Origin: Cytidiella melzeri
Taxonomy: Eukaryota; Basidiomycota; Agaricomycetes; Polyporales; Irpicaceae
Reading direction: 5' to 3'
Assembly (NCBI GenBank): GCA_022592445.1
Contig: JABYQR010000308.1
Span: forward strand, 1-53,390
DNA length: 53,390 nt
The notes below the pieces were generated by a model. It did not search any database. It was not told the origin of the DNA and saw only the letters and a list, made by a program, of their open reading frames with translations. Shown in pieces: positions 20,901 through 32,300 of the stretch (its first letter is position 1; each line of letters begins with the position of its first letter). Position numbers and translations under genes: made by a program.

Positions 20901-23900
20901 TGGCCATAGATGCGCAAATCGTCGTTGAGAGTTGTCAGAAAAACCCTGTTCAAGTTGCTAATAGTCAATATACACGTCACGTCAATACATGAGATGGAAG
21001 AACAAACTTCGCGGTGTCTTCTTTCTCATTGGGAGTTCCCGCAAATGCCTCGCGGACAGTTTGCAGTCCGTCGTCGACATTAGGCCAAAAGTCCGCACCA
21101 CCTCCGGCTTGACAAAAGACTTGACGCTATCGTTACCACAGTGTCAGACATCATTGAGCAGTTGAAATTGTATCAGGCACGTACCAAAAACGCAAAACGA
21201 GCACACATTGGCGCTGTCACAACGATGTCCTTCTTACTGTTGCCAATACAGTTTTTAACGAGGGTGACAATGTCGATAGCCTTCAACCGCTGCCCGTCAG
21301 GGTTTTGAGGGTCGGACTCTCCAATAGACAGCTTGATCTAAAAATGTAATGATCAGAAAGATCAGCGCGAAGCCGAATCCATTACGCACCATCTTCTTGA
21401 TGTCCTTGCGAGACTCCGTGCAGCGGCGCCTCACGTACTTACTCACAACGAGGAGTTTAGGAGGAGAGTTGTAAATTGCGGCCGTGACTCCCCACGAAGG
21501 ATGCCGTGCAATGGTTTCCTGAAGTACAATGGTCAAGTGAGTTTACACCACAGTAGCACAAGAACAGCGACACGCACCAGTAACAAACGGGGAACATCAT
21601 GCATGTATCCAGGTGTGTTAGGGGAAGTCATTATGACGGTCTTGTATTTTTCGATCTGCGTCTATAGAAAAGTAAGTGTCAAACTTAGCGTCACTATCAA
21701 ATGGCGGTCAGAAGAGAGTGAGATACCTTCAACTCGCCCTTTTCTTTGATCATAAAAGGTGCGTCAGCGGGCTGTATGATGTCCAGTCGTTCGTGTAACT
21801 TTAAGATATCGGCGTGAGCTTGGTAGCGCTGCTCTGTCACTGACATCTACGTGGCAAGATAATCAAATATTAAAGTTAGAAAATACAATGACATTACCTT
21901 GGTCCACGCAGTAAAGACTTCCTGGTTCCTGTTTGAAAGATGTGTTCGTTGCATCACTCGTCGTGTCATGATATTGTTACCGTCCACGGGTGGGTTGCGT
22001 CGCTTTTGACCAATGCTGGGCTGGACCACGATAGGTCCAACGTGCTCAGGCTCACTTGAACCTCGAGACTCGCTAGAAAACTCTCGAGACACGTCAGAGG
22101 ACTCTCGAGACCCGTCAGAGGACTCTCGAGACTCGCTAGAGGAGTCCTCAGCTCTGTTGCTGGTGGAAATGCCAGAGAATTGTGCAGCGCGCCGGATGGC
22201 ACTGGCACGGGCCATGGATGGCGACGAGAGTGATTCAGATTCCGGATATTCTGGCGATGACCTCGGCGTACAGTCTCTCGACCTCAAATTGGCTTGAGCA
22301 GTGGCCAGACGAGATTTCAGCGAGATCACATATGCAGACTCTTTTGGAGCCATGATAACGAGATGGGCTGAGTGAACAGAGGCGAGGCCAGAACTTGCAA
22401 GTGGATGATGGTGGTGCCAGCGCAACAAAAAATCCGGCGAGTTGGAGTCGAACTGAAAGAGGCCGCAGCATCAGCGGATCAAATTCCTCGCACAACTTGC
22501 ACCCACTTGAGTATGCAAAAAAGGCTTGAGCATATTCAATAAAAATGGACAAGCCTCGTGCAGGAAAACGCAAGAGACTGCCTGAAAGTGCGCTCCTTCG
22601 TTTATCTCATATAAAAATGACTAAATAAGAACACAGATTTTGAAGAAATCTCGAAAAGCAGTACTCACGTTCAATGCACACCTTGCACGAAACATAATGG
22701 AACCGCACAGCACATTCGCCGGTCAGGCATTTCTGGACATGCGAAGGCTGCAAAGCATCTAGCTGCGTTGGTGTGGTGTCAATCTCGGCTGCAAAGTAGC
22801 AACGACAACGCCAATGAACGTACCGCTGCCGCAGCTTCAGCAATAATCTCTTCTCTTCCAACTATCCGTATGGAAGCTGTTGAGCCTGCACAGTCCACGT
22901 CAGCGCAGCAAGCAAACTGCTTAGAGATGCTCGACATTAGTGAAGACGGACGACTCACAGATCAATACGGGACTTCTATCCCTCTAAATGCTGGCACCGA
23001 AGAAGAGCCTAAGTCGTTATCAGATGTACAGCTGCAAGACGAGCTATGGGACTTTTGCACCTACGGACACTTAAACCCGCGGAGTTTTGCCTTCGCAAAC
23101 AATGCGGAAGATCTTGAAAATATGTGCGCCATAAACAAAGATACCAATTTTCCGGATTTTACTGCAGAAATGGAAGCAACGGGTGAGCCAGCTCTCACAG
23201 TTATGATGATACGATGAGAGCGCTCACGGACATGATACCAATATCAGGGTTTTACGACACTGAGTCTGAGAGTGGCGACAATTGTGCAGAGAGCCTGAAT
23301 CATCACGCTGCAGCAGATGACGGTGATGATAGTGAATGGGCACCATATGAAACAAAGACAGTAAGTTAATAGCAGAAATGCTCACAAAGAACGCTAACGT
23401 AACTTGTATAATATAGATGTTCATGGTGGCGTTTCTTGATAGCCTCCCTCGGCTTCGCCTTTCAAACGATCATCTAAAAACGATATTATGGGTGATGCGA
23501 CAATGCGGTACACCAAACGTACCGTCATTTTCTGCTCTTCGAGCGGTGCAAGCAAGGCTAAAGTCGACAATTGGCCCTACCAGCGCACGACATGTCTCAA
23601 CGTTGGGTAATGAGTTTCATATGAATAGTGCTCCGAAGCTATTCAGTCTTGTGAGTGTGTTACGAATGCAAGAGGAGTGAATTTGACTTATAGAATGATA
23701 GGACTTCGCAAACCCACTCGTTCGGCCACATATTCGCCCCTACATTGAAATCTCACCGTCGCTGTCTGAATTCTATCAGGCAGAACGTTTACAGAATGAA
23801 AACGTCGACTTACTACAATTAATGTGGGCAGACTTTAACAGATCTCCTCACCGCCATTTCTATATCAAAGAACTTGCGCAGACGGACGATGGTACCTTTG

Positions 23901-26900
23901 TGATACCAATGAGATGGGTACGTCTCGTCGGAGCTCACGGAAACGAGGTAGACTGTGCAGATGTGCACGAAGTAGACTATGATGAAACAGTAAGAGCTGT
24001 GTTATTATCGATAAAAGAGATTACTTACTAACTGCGTTATTTCAAGACTCGCAAGGCTGTCATTAGAGTCAATGATACACTTACTCGTCTTGAAGCCAGC
24101 CGACTGAAGAGCACGTACCTTGACCTTGTCAGCGAAGGCTATAGCTTTGTGTTTGAACGTAAGTACAAGCTCTGGCAGAGTCTGGAATCTAATGTGCACT
24201 TACATCACACCTTCGTAGAGGACGCTCCTGAATGGTGCGCGGTTATGCCACACCCAATACGGACATTGGCGCAGGGAAGACCTACGTTCACAATCAGTAT
24301 AATGTCCTGGAAGGATGATGTGTCAGGGAACCGATCGAAGCAATATAACGCACACACCAATAACTACCTTGCAAACCTGAACCTTCCTCACGCTTTTCTC
24401 CAGCAGGAATATAACATTCGCTTTAGCGCGACATCCCCTCACGCATCTGCACTTGAATTAGCGGACGGACTTTCACAAGACATCGGAGCTGACCAATGGC
24501 ATGAGGGCTACGACTGCGCTCTTCAACAGGAGATCCTTTTCCGTATCATCAACCGAATTGAGCCAGCAGACAACCCCCAACAGTCGGAACTGTGTTCGCA
24601 TATCGAATGCAAGGAAGCTACTTTTGCCGGCGCTGTAAGGTTGGAGGGCCACTCCAGGACGTTACGAGCGAGGAAGGATATAGGAAACTATTTCGGGTAT
24701 GTTTCTATAACGTCTGCCAAATCCCGTAGTGATAAGCCACTCACGTATGCACCATAGCCTACTATTCCTCGCAGTGTACCAGAGACTGTTGCGGAGATTA
24801 CGGCCCAGCTGGTGGCAGCAACTCACGGAGTTGCAAAGACCGTTGAGACTATGCAAACCAAATCCGGTATCAAAGATGCGATTGCGCAGCACTGGATTGA
24901 CAAATTAATTGCGCAGAGCCGGTTAATGCACGAAGAACGGATGACCAATCCACTCACTCAGGATCCTCGTTTCAAGGATCGACGACTGATAGGACCTGCG
25001 CGCCAAGCTGTTCGAAGTGAGATTGAGAAGAGATAGAGCAGGAGCTGATGCGATGGCTTACAGAGCAGCCTACACATCGTTATCGGAATATTCCTGTAGA
25101 TTCAGGTGAGTATACGCTCCATCTTGAGTTTTGTTGAAGCCCCCGAGGCACTAACATCATGCTGTCAGAGAAACGAAGTCAGATTCGTGCCGGCGACCAT
25201 TTCAATGTGTTACTCACCCTTGACGGTATGTACCCGAGTTTGTTACTCGCCGCAAACGCGCAGCTCATCTTGTAACGCCCCAATATCAGGCCTCGATGTC
25301 CATCGAGATACACTCGTGGAGATTCTGCATACTTGGGGTCTTGGTCAAGGAAAGTACGCTTGGCATAAGAGCACCACGACGTGGAATGAACAACAACTCG
25401 CCTGCTTGGCAATTCGGCTTCAGGCTTCCTCGGTCGACGGTTTGTCCACGTCTACGTTCCCAATCCGTGGACCCTACTTCGTCAAGTACCGGAATGCTTT
25501 GGTGGGAAAGCATTTCAAAGCTATCCAACAGGTTATAGTATTTCACCTTTATACTGAGCTCGGGAATCCGCTCTTACTCGCACTGTGGCGCGCAACTGGT
25601 GAAGTCGGAGCGTTGCTGCACTACTCAAGAATTGACGACTTGGAGTCTTACCTTGTATGTCTTCTATCTGTTGTGTTGGCATATTGTATTCACAACGCCG
25701 CGTGTCAAGGCAGATCTTGAAATCCTCATCGACAACGTGCTAGATATTTGGGCAGAGCTCGATCCGCTGCGCATCATTGAAAAGGGTAAGCTTCACGTGC
25801 TCACCCATCTTATCCAAGATATCCGCAACGCAGGCCCCGCGGTGATTTACTCGACCGAGATCTTCGAGTGCTGGAACGCAATCTTTCGAACATGCAGCAT
25901 TCTCTCAAACCATCAAGCTCCTAGCCACGATATCGCAGAGGCCCTCGGAGAATTGGAGTGTTTTAAACACCTGATCAGTGGCGGCTGGTGGAGAACAAAT
26001 GCAGGGAAGTACGTACAAGCTGGTGAGGGAGTACGAAATATGTTTCTTACATATCCGGACATTCAACGACGTCTTGGATGGGTGGATCGGCGAGTACTCA
26101 TTCCTGGTAAGCAACTCATTAGTTTGACGCGTTCTACGTTCGTAAGGTAGTCCTGAATAATTTTTGAAGGGTCAGTGAAGCAGAAGAGCTGCAAGAAACG
26201 CACGAGCGCACGTTGGTCTTCGATTCATCAAGCCGAGCACCTGAAGATAGATATGCTGGAGCCAGGGAACTTGAGCAGCACCTCCGAGTCAGAAAACGAA
26301 TGGGAGTACGGATCTCACGTTATATCACAAGCACACGACATTTGCCGTGAAGGTTCGTGGGTTTTCTACAATCTGGAATCGAACGATGATCAGGTGCGAC
26401 ACGGAGCGTTACTTTATGCTCAAGTCCAGATTCCTTACCACTCTATACAGACTCATACTTCGCACGTCGGACGCATCCGTCGCGTGCTCATCTCAAACTC
26501 ATCAACTACACTCACCTTTATATTAATCGACGAGTTCAATATTCTCGAGCAGTTGGATGAACGTACACGCATGCCAGTTCTCGTTCGTGAGTCTGCTCAG
26601 ATGTGCCATTTTGTGAAACCCGCGGTATGTACAGATGTGTTTCAAAGACTCGGAATTGTTCTGATTCCGTTTCTGCTGTTTTCTATTACAGCATGTCAAA
26701 TTCATATTCAACGCCCAACACAATTGCCTTCTTGCGGAGTGCAACATCAAAGACTCGGGCTTTGTCCAGCAGGAGCGCCAGGATACAACACTCTCTCGTA
26801 AAGTCGTGGTGCATGAGGCCCGGGACTGCTATCTCCTCAACCTGCACGGACTCCATAACGCCTCCCTCATCCGCCAAGCACTACCGCGACACCTGACAAA

Positions 26901-27952
26901 GCCAGTGCCCTACTTTCAAGATAGAGCAAATAAGCATCGCGAATTTGCAGCGGCCGCACGCCAACTGCTGATAACCAAGCGTTCAGATGCAGCAGCAAAG
27001 GCAAAGGCGACTCGCGCACGAAACTTGAAGGCAGCCCCGAACAAATTGCAGCCTCAGGCAGCCGGAGTATTAGACGCGACTTCACCTCTTGATAACCCAT
27101 AACTCTGTACGCTAGACACGCACCCACTTTCCTATTCGATCGCTCACATTCTCCGCAGATTCTAGCACTGGTATCTCTTTGATGTGTATTATAACACATA
27201 AATGTAACTACGTAGCTAGCACTTACACTAAATCTCAAGTCTCCGAGTCGACACAATGGACTTCGGCGAATGTGACAAGTACAGCGAAAATCATGCGACA
27301 GCACCCAGCTAATCTTGCGATGGTCAATTGCAGTTACTCATTATCAACTCGGATGATGCGCACAAGGTAGACCTCGAGCTTCTACAATGAGACACCCCCG
27401 GATTTTCATATGAATTGTCACCGTATAATCCCACATTTCTGACATGCTGCGCAGGAGTTTTGAGATCATCTACGAGCCAGTCGACGGACAGCCGAAAGTC
27501 ACGCTTGATAGCTGCTGACTCCCATACTCCCGGCGCCTCCCGCTCACTCCTGAAAATCACCAACTCAAAAGCTGGCGGTGTACTTACTGGGTAACGATTC
27601 GCGTACCAAGTGCCGCCAACGCCGCCTTGCTTCTCATAAATCTTGAAGTCGAGGTTCGGAATATTCTGCCTGAAGCTGCGGTGACGAAAATCGCAATCAG
27701 CTACTGCGAGTCTCCGCCGTGGTTTCTGCCACCTGGGAAAACCGTCACGAACCGCATTGCGCAGAGTATACCGCTGTGGCCGGCGCCTATGCACCGCACC
27801 TTCAAAGGCCTGTAGTCATCAATGTCAAAGTTCGGTGGCTGATAATTGACATCGTCCAGGTAAGAATCGAGAGGATGGGGACGAGTCTTGGTGTGTGGTG
27901 TGGAGTTGTAGCCGAGAGCTGAAGAGATAGTGCTGATGAGTGAAGAGAACAT
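17948..27952 (-). CDS. Baeyer-Villiger-type flavin monooxygenase with a 7454-nt intron
   Basis: FAD- and NADPH-dependent oxygenase, likely inserting oxygen next to a ketone or hydroxylating a small molecule. Fourteen exons join in frame: 27952-27753, 27675-27588, 20133-20104, 20045-20022, 19967-19614, 19551-19404, 19338-19253, 19193-19082, 19014-18938, 18869-18477, 18405-18391, 18331-18262, 18193-18053 and 17994-17948. They total 1785 nt, 594 residues. Visible are the FAD motif IGAGHSG, GGVGGTWYANRYP-GVACDVPSHC (the join across the giant intron), and the BVMO fingerprint FGGPVVHTAEW (FxGxxxHxxxW). The second Rossmann motif GVIGN-GSSGVQ, RRLTPANGYLEAL, VAATGFD, FLMYGPGS and the C-terminal WLGDGQ...GDLAWYLEKP follow. 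The donor after NRYP is GTAAGT and the acceptor is GGATCAG, both phase 0. All coding parts are intact. Whether such an intron is spliced is unknown. Confidence 0.8.
20735..22353 (-). CDS. Transposon partner protein (family shared with 4939-6343)
   Basis: Function unknown; apparently intact. Exons: 22353-21898, 21846-21727, 21661-21578, 21518-21390, 21337-21185, 21126-21008, and a last exon beginning about 20957 and ending at the stop at 20735. The N-terminus starts MAPKESAYVISLKSRL and has a Ser/Arg/Glu-rich region with repeated SRESSDGSRESSD-like units (about residues 60-110). The conserved core has IMTSPNTPGYM, RKDIKKM, CARFAFLRQ, DFWPNVDDGL and LNDDLRIYG. The C-tail is acidic (EDHDNEDEE). 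No enzyme motif was recognised. It lies head to head with the transposase-like gene with ~200 bp between, so the two probably share a control region. The start is chosen as the ATG opening the long first exon; an upstream in-frame Met at 22428 exists. Confidence 0.65.
22354..22658. promoter_or_regulatory. Shared divergent control region of the intronic transposon
   Basis: Lies between the two divergent genes. On the plus strand an ATG at 22544 opens a basic peptide (MDKPRAGKRKRLPES) that may be the true transposase N-terminus. The splice joining it to the next exon was not resolved. Confidence 0.35.
22659..27102 (+). pseudogene. Multicopy basidiomycete transposase-like protein, frameshifted
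   Basis: Large protein of a repetitive Agaricomycete family, probably a CACTA/Plavaka relative. Exons: ~22659-23182, 23248-23360, 23417-23650, 23702-23989, 24047-24158, 24219-~24696, 24775-25105 (with shift), 25169-25225, 25290-25654, 25710-26106, 26170-26624, 26692-27102. Landmarks are an N-terminal zinc-finger-like CTPCTKHNGTAQHIRR, DFANPLVRPHIRPY, SWKDDVSGNRSKQYNAHTN, DNPQQSELCSHI, VEILHTWGLGQGKYAWH, IYSTEIFECWNAIFR, SNHQAPSHDIA and a Lys/Ala-rich tail. Breaks: the CRRC zinc-ribbon segment after SHI is out of frame from about 24602 to the exon end. A second shift near 25030 leads to TAG at 25034-25036, after which the family sequence resumes (EIEQELMRW) in another frame. Confidence 0.7.
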
Positions 27953-28004
27953 GGTTTGAGTTCGCGGAGAGATGTTTGAGTGTCTGAGCGGGGCGTACAT
28001 TGTA

Positions 28005-28018
28005 CGTTTTTATACCGC
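28005..28018 (-). promoter_or_regulatory. TATA box of the flavin monooxygenase
   Basis: Minus-strand GGTATAAAAACG lies about 55-60 nt upstream of the chosen ATG (27952), a usual fungal spacing. Confidence 0.5.
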
Positions 28019-29325
28019 GGCATGCACACTCTTCTGGCCTCTGTAGCCGCTCTGGGCGAGGTGGGTACGGATTGGTCATGAGGTGAGCAAATTTGCAGCT
28101 TCCCGTTCCGACTTGTGTTTGTGAGAAGCACGATGTGTTCTTGGAGGCCTGAATCGGGCGCCGGGCAAAACATACGTCCGAGTAGAGCTTACTTTAGAGG
28201 AGAAGGTTGAATGTGGTTGTCCAAAAAGAGCAGAACGCCGTTGTATGTGTGAGTGTGTGGCACCCAAGATAAGACTGGCTATGACGCAATGTGGCTGGTA
28301 AACGACGGAGCGAGACCGGCCGAGTGAGCGGACGGCCACGACACGAGCCCTGAGCTTCAGTGACACGGATGAGCCACAGGAACGATCTGTTGCTCGTCGA
28401 GTCTCACAAGTCAGCCGTGCCGAGCGTAACATCCAGGAAACGGTGCTAGCACGGCAATTGCTTCCATGCCTGAGTGATTCCATCATATTGCAGCTGATAT
28501 GAGAGTGGGAAGGTGGTACGTACTGTCAATATTCTATAGGCGGTCTCGTCCTCTGCGCTAGCACACCTCGCAGAACAGGTTGAACAACGGCCATGGTGAG
28601 GCGGCGCCACAACGGTGTTACAAACACGCGTAAACATCAGCAGCTCTGACGCCCACAACCGGGCCTTGGTCCTAAAGGGCCTCACTATAAAGGCGAACTT
28701 CAGTCGCCGAGTAGAGTGAAAACGCACAAGAGGAATTTACGACTCGAGAGAAGCACCTCCTACAGCACTGCCCTCTCGTCTGCTGGGCTTGCCAGTGAAG
28801 TAGCGCCGGAAGAGTGTTTTGTGGATACAGACATGCCAAAGTAGGTCCTTGTGCTTGTCTGTGCTGACTGTTTGAGCTCCACAGTCTCCGCGAAAGGGCA
28901 ACGAAGCGACGTCTGCAGGGGTTGGCCCGAGGGTACGAAACTAGTAGAGTGTACTCAGCGGCTTGAGCAAACCCTAACCTTCATCTGAAGCCACTGCTAA
29001 GTAACAAACTTTGCCTCGGGCGACGAGTCCATCCCCGCGCCACTGACAACGCCACTTGGACAGTTGGAAGTGGTGTTTCTAGTGATAGCAGTTTCGCAAC
29101 TCAACTTTCAGTCCAATTCATGCTGCGCCGCCAGTTACAATTTGCAAAGTTCACAGAATGACAACAGAATTCACTCGGGCAGTAGCCACCAACCCATCTA
29201 TAGTGTAGACGATCTGCCACATTGTGCATGGTCGACGTCAAAAAATCGATATCAATCAAATAGAAATACAGCGATTACGTGGTAGAGCATGCACATGTAC
29301 AGGCGGCAGAGGGCATTCGAGACGA
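28019..29325. other. Intergenic region, no firm gene
   Basis: Contains a plus-strand TATA-like ACTATAAAGG near 28683 and a short spliced reading (ATG near 28832, possible intron GTAGGT...CACAG, then LRERATKRRLQGLARGYE to a stop). This may encode a ~29-residue peptide, but I would not call it a gene. The other open frames look like shadows. Confidence 0.3.
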
Positions 29326-32300
29326 TCACGCCGGAGACTTGAATTTCTTGTTCGGATACGAAAGAACAGCTCTGCTCATACCCAGACGTCGCTTGCCGCC
29401 ATTTTGCTTGGGAAAAGTAGTCGCTACACCGTCACAAGCTGCTTGTGCCATCGGCGCAGGAGTAGCAGAGCTCCCAGGGACCGAAACGGGTATTTCCACA
29501 GGCAACGCTAGAGTATCCGTCGAGCTTGAAAATGCCTTCGAGCTGTATGCAGTCGCCTGTGTGCGGGATTGGTTTCGCGTCAACGCGGTGGAGCCGATAG
29601 ATGCCGGTTTCTTTGTACATGGCTTCATCATTGACCTCACCTCGCCGACGTCTTTGGCGGGCAGCGACCGAGGCTTTGGGTGCAGCCAAAGTGCTATTAA
29701 TTCCGTGCTAGATGCTTTCGGCTTCTGCTCGAGGGGAACGCGCGAGCTGTTCTGACCATCTCTGCGCGGAATGAGAGCTGCAGACTTCAACAAGTCGATG
29801 TGGGTGGACACGAAGGCTGCTCTGCTAGGGACCGTTCGCAAAGGCAACAAAGGGGCGGAAATCGCGCTGCTTGAGCTCGGGTTCTGGTACACTGCAGACC
29901 TAGCTGATACAAATGTCGTAGAAGCTTCGCGATATTCAGCAGACACAATACTCATCAGTCGGCGTACGTACCACGGTGCTCCGAAGGGTGTGACTGGTCA
30001 TTTGTAAAATCGTTTGAGAGAAATTGAGCATCGGAATGTGAGCCGTTGATCGTCTCTGGTGGTGAATCCAATGAGAATCTAGCTGGCCAAATCATAATTT
30101 TCCCTGAGCTTTCTCTGGGAAAGGGATCAGTACCAGCCAGTCAAGATCTCTAACGCATACACGCACAGCTCCGCTAGCCGGCTGAGAACATCTGCTTCGG
30201 CGGGCACAGCACGGCCGAGCATGGTGGAGAACAATGTCCTGACAGACGCATCTAACACCGGCTGTACTGTTACAAGCGTCGCCTTGAGTTTTCATCAGTG
30301 ATTATGCACGGTAATCACATGCACTGTGCATACCTGGGGTTCATACATGAAATACGGAATGAATGTTGAGAGCTCTTTCTGGGTCTTCACTCCTGAATTC
30401 ATCCTGGATGTTGCATGCGTAAGATACAGAAGACACTGAGCTCGAGTGCACGCGACATATAGTAAGCGTCTAGCAAAAAGAAATGAGCACAAATTAGCAA
30501 AGCACAGTGTATTTCGCTTACCGTTCTTCTTCAACGTCCTCGGCGCGTGTAGCAGGAAATATGCCCGACTCGACTGAAAGAACCTGAGCGAGGCTAGAGG
30601 AATGTGACTTCCGACATGCGCACCTGCGGGGACAAAGACGACGGGCCATTCCAGACCCTTTGCAGCGTGACAAGTCGATATAGTCACTCTCTAACACTAA
30701 GTATTAGTGATACTTTCAATACACATAAAGTGAGAACCTTACATCTTTCTTCTTCTGATCCTCGTTCTCTTCCGTCTCAGTGTCTGTGGAAAGCATGGTC
30801 ATCTGCAAGAACGCACGCAGCGGCGTAATGCTACGAAGCGATGGTAAGCGGTTATGCACAAAGAAGGCTGATAGGATGCATACGCCTCTGTAGCCGTATT
30901 CGAGCGAAGCTTTTTAGCTTCAACAAAGCCGAGGTCGTCTAGTTCCTCCTCGTCATACTCATCCGTAATGACATCACCCCAGTCCTCGTTCTCTAGTGGA
31001 TCAGATGGCTGTGCATTTGCAATGAACGTCGGAAGTTCCTTCTCCAGTTCACTTGCGAAGTTTATCAGCTCTTGAACGTTTTCCCACCGACTTTGCCAGT
31101 CCTTCTGAGACTTCTTTAAATATTCTTCATATTGTATGAGGCTCAGCAGCTCACGAATGAGCGCAGCCGGTGTCTCCCACTATGACCATGGCGAAGACGG
31201 GTCAGTAAGTGTGAAGAGCGTCGGATGAACACACTAGCCTCCGCCGTAAGTCCACGTAGGGTCTTGATGGCACGAACAAACTGCTCAATCTTGCGCTTCA
31301 GAGGAGGTCTTATATCTGGTATTTTGTCATCGTGTATGCGCTCGACGACATCCAACGGTGAGATTTTTAGCCGAACCGCGGTTGACAGGATCTCTGCGAT
31401 AGACTTCGGGAGAATATTAATGATCAGGAGAGGGAGCGGGGGAAATAGCGGTAGGGAGGTAAACAACCTTGTCCCCAATATTCCTTCCGGGCACATTGAT
31501 GATCCTGGTGAATGCAGGTACGAACCGCGGGTTGTCGAGGAGTTGGAGATATGCTAGAAGGTCCTTGACCTAAGGAAACAAATCATCAGTGTCATCTTAA
31601 TCATTGAGTAATCTTCCCTAACCTCAAGACGTTCAAAGAATCGATGTCCTCCCAGTATTCGGCTGGGAATAGCCTCCCTTTGCAGCGCGCTTTCGAACAC
31701 ACGCGATAACGCGTTATATCGTACTGTGGCAGCAGGCCCGTCGCATCGGTGGCCTTCCTAAGATACTGAAGAATGAGACTTACGAAGGATGACAAAGTCA
31801 TTGTAGCCGAGCATACTGCCAGTGCTGGCTACAAGTCGCTTGATTTCTATTGCTATCGCCGAAGCCTCATCTTCGGCAGAACGGAATCCGCATAATGTAG
31901 GCTTAGGCCCACTTGCATGTGTCGTAAGCAGGGTTTTCTGTATTCTGGACTTATCTACGAGCATCGATCGACAGCTTTGGTAAGCAAATGACAGACAGGT
32001 GCAGCTGTACTGACCCTGCGATATGACGGCGATACTAGCAGCTAGAATTGAGCCCGTGGACCGATAATTCTGCTCAAGTAAGATTTGCTCCGTGCCTGCA
32101 AAATCTGCGCAGAGGTTGAGCGGTGAAATGACTTTCCAATAGCTCAACGCGCACCTCGCTGCATATTTGCGAGGTTTTTAACTTCAGCTGAACGCCAGCC
32201 GTATACTGTGGCGCATGAGTCAATGTTCCACAGAAAACCTGTCCCGGAAGAAGGCATACTTGACTGATCAGGATCTCCCACCACTGTCAAACATCGACTG

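Larger units (their letters stand above)
20134..27587. mobile_element. Two-gene transposon filling a monooxygenase intron
   Basis: This is an intron of the flavin monooxygenase, 7454 nt against a local norm of 45-70 nt. It carries a divergent gene pair: a partner protein on the minus strand (20735-22353) and a transposase-like gene on the plus strand (22659-27102). I could not find the terminal inverted repeats or target duplication, so the exact ends are unknown. 20134-20734 and 27103-27587 hold no gene that I recognise. A GGCGCC word occurs near both ends but I do not claim it. Confidence 0.65.

Noticed and set aside
21297..21700. Separate small minus-strand ORFs in the intronic element
   Set aside because: They are exons of the partner gene plus read-through into introns, not separate genes.
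22425..22500. GTTCGACTCC word on the minus strand, resembling a tRNA T-arm
   Set aside because: The flanking bases do not form a T-stem and no anticodon or D arm can be folded nearby.
27324..27550. Minus-strand frame after the monooxygenase exon 2 (ELVIFRSEREAPGVW)
   Set aside because: It begins within the intron right after the GTAAGT donor and does not match the monooxygenase family; the conserved continuation is at 20133.
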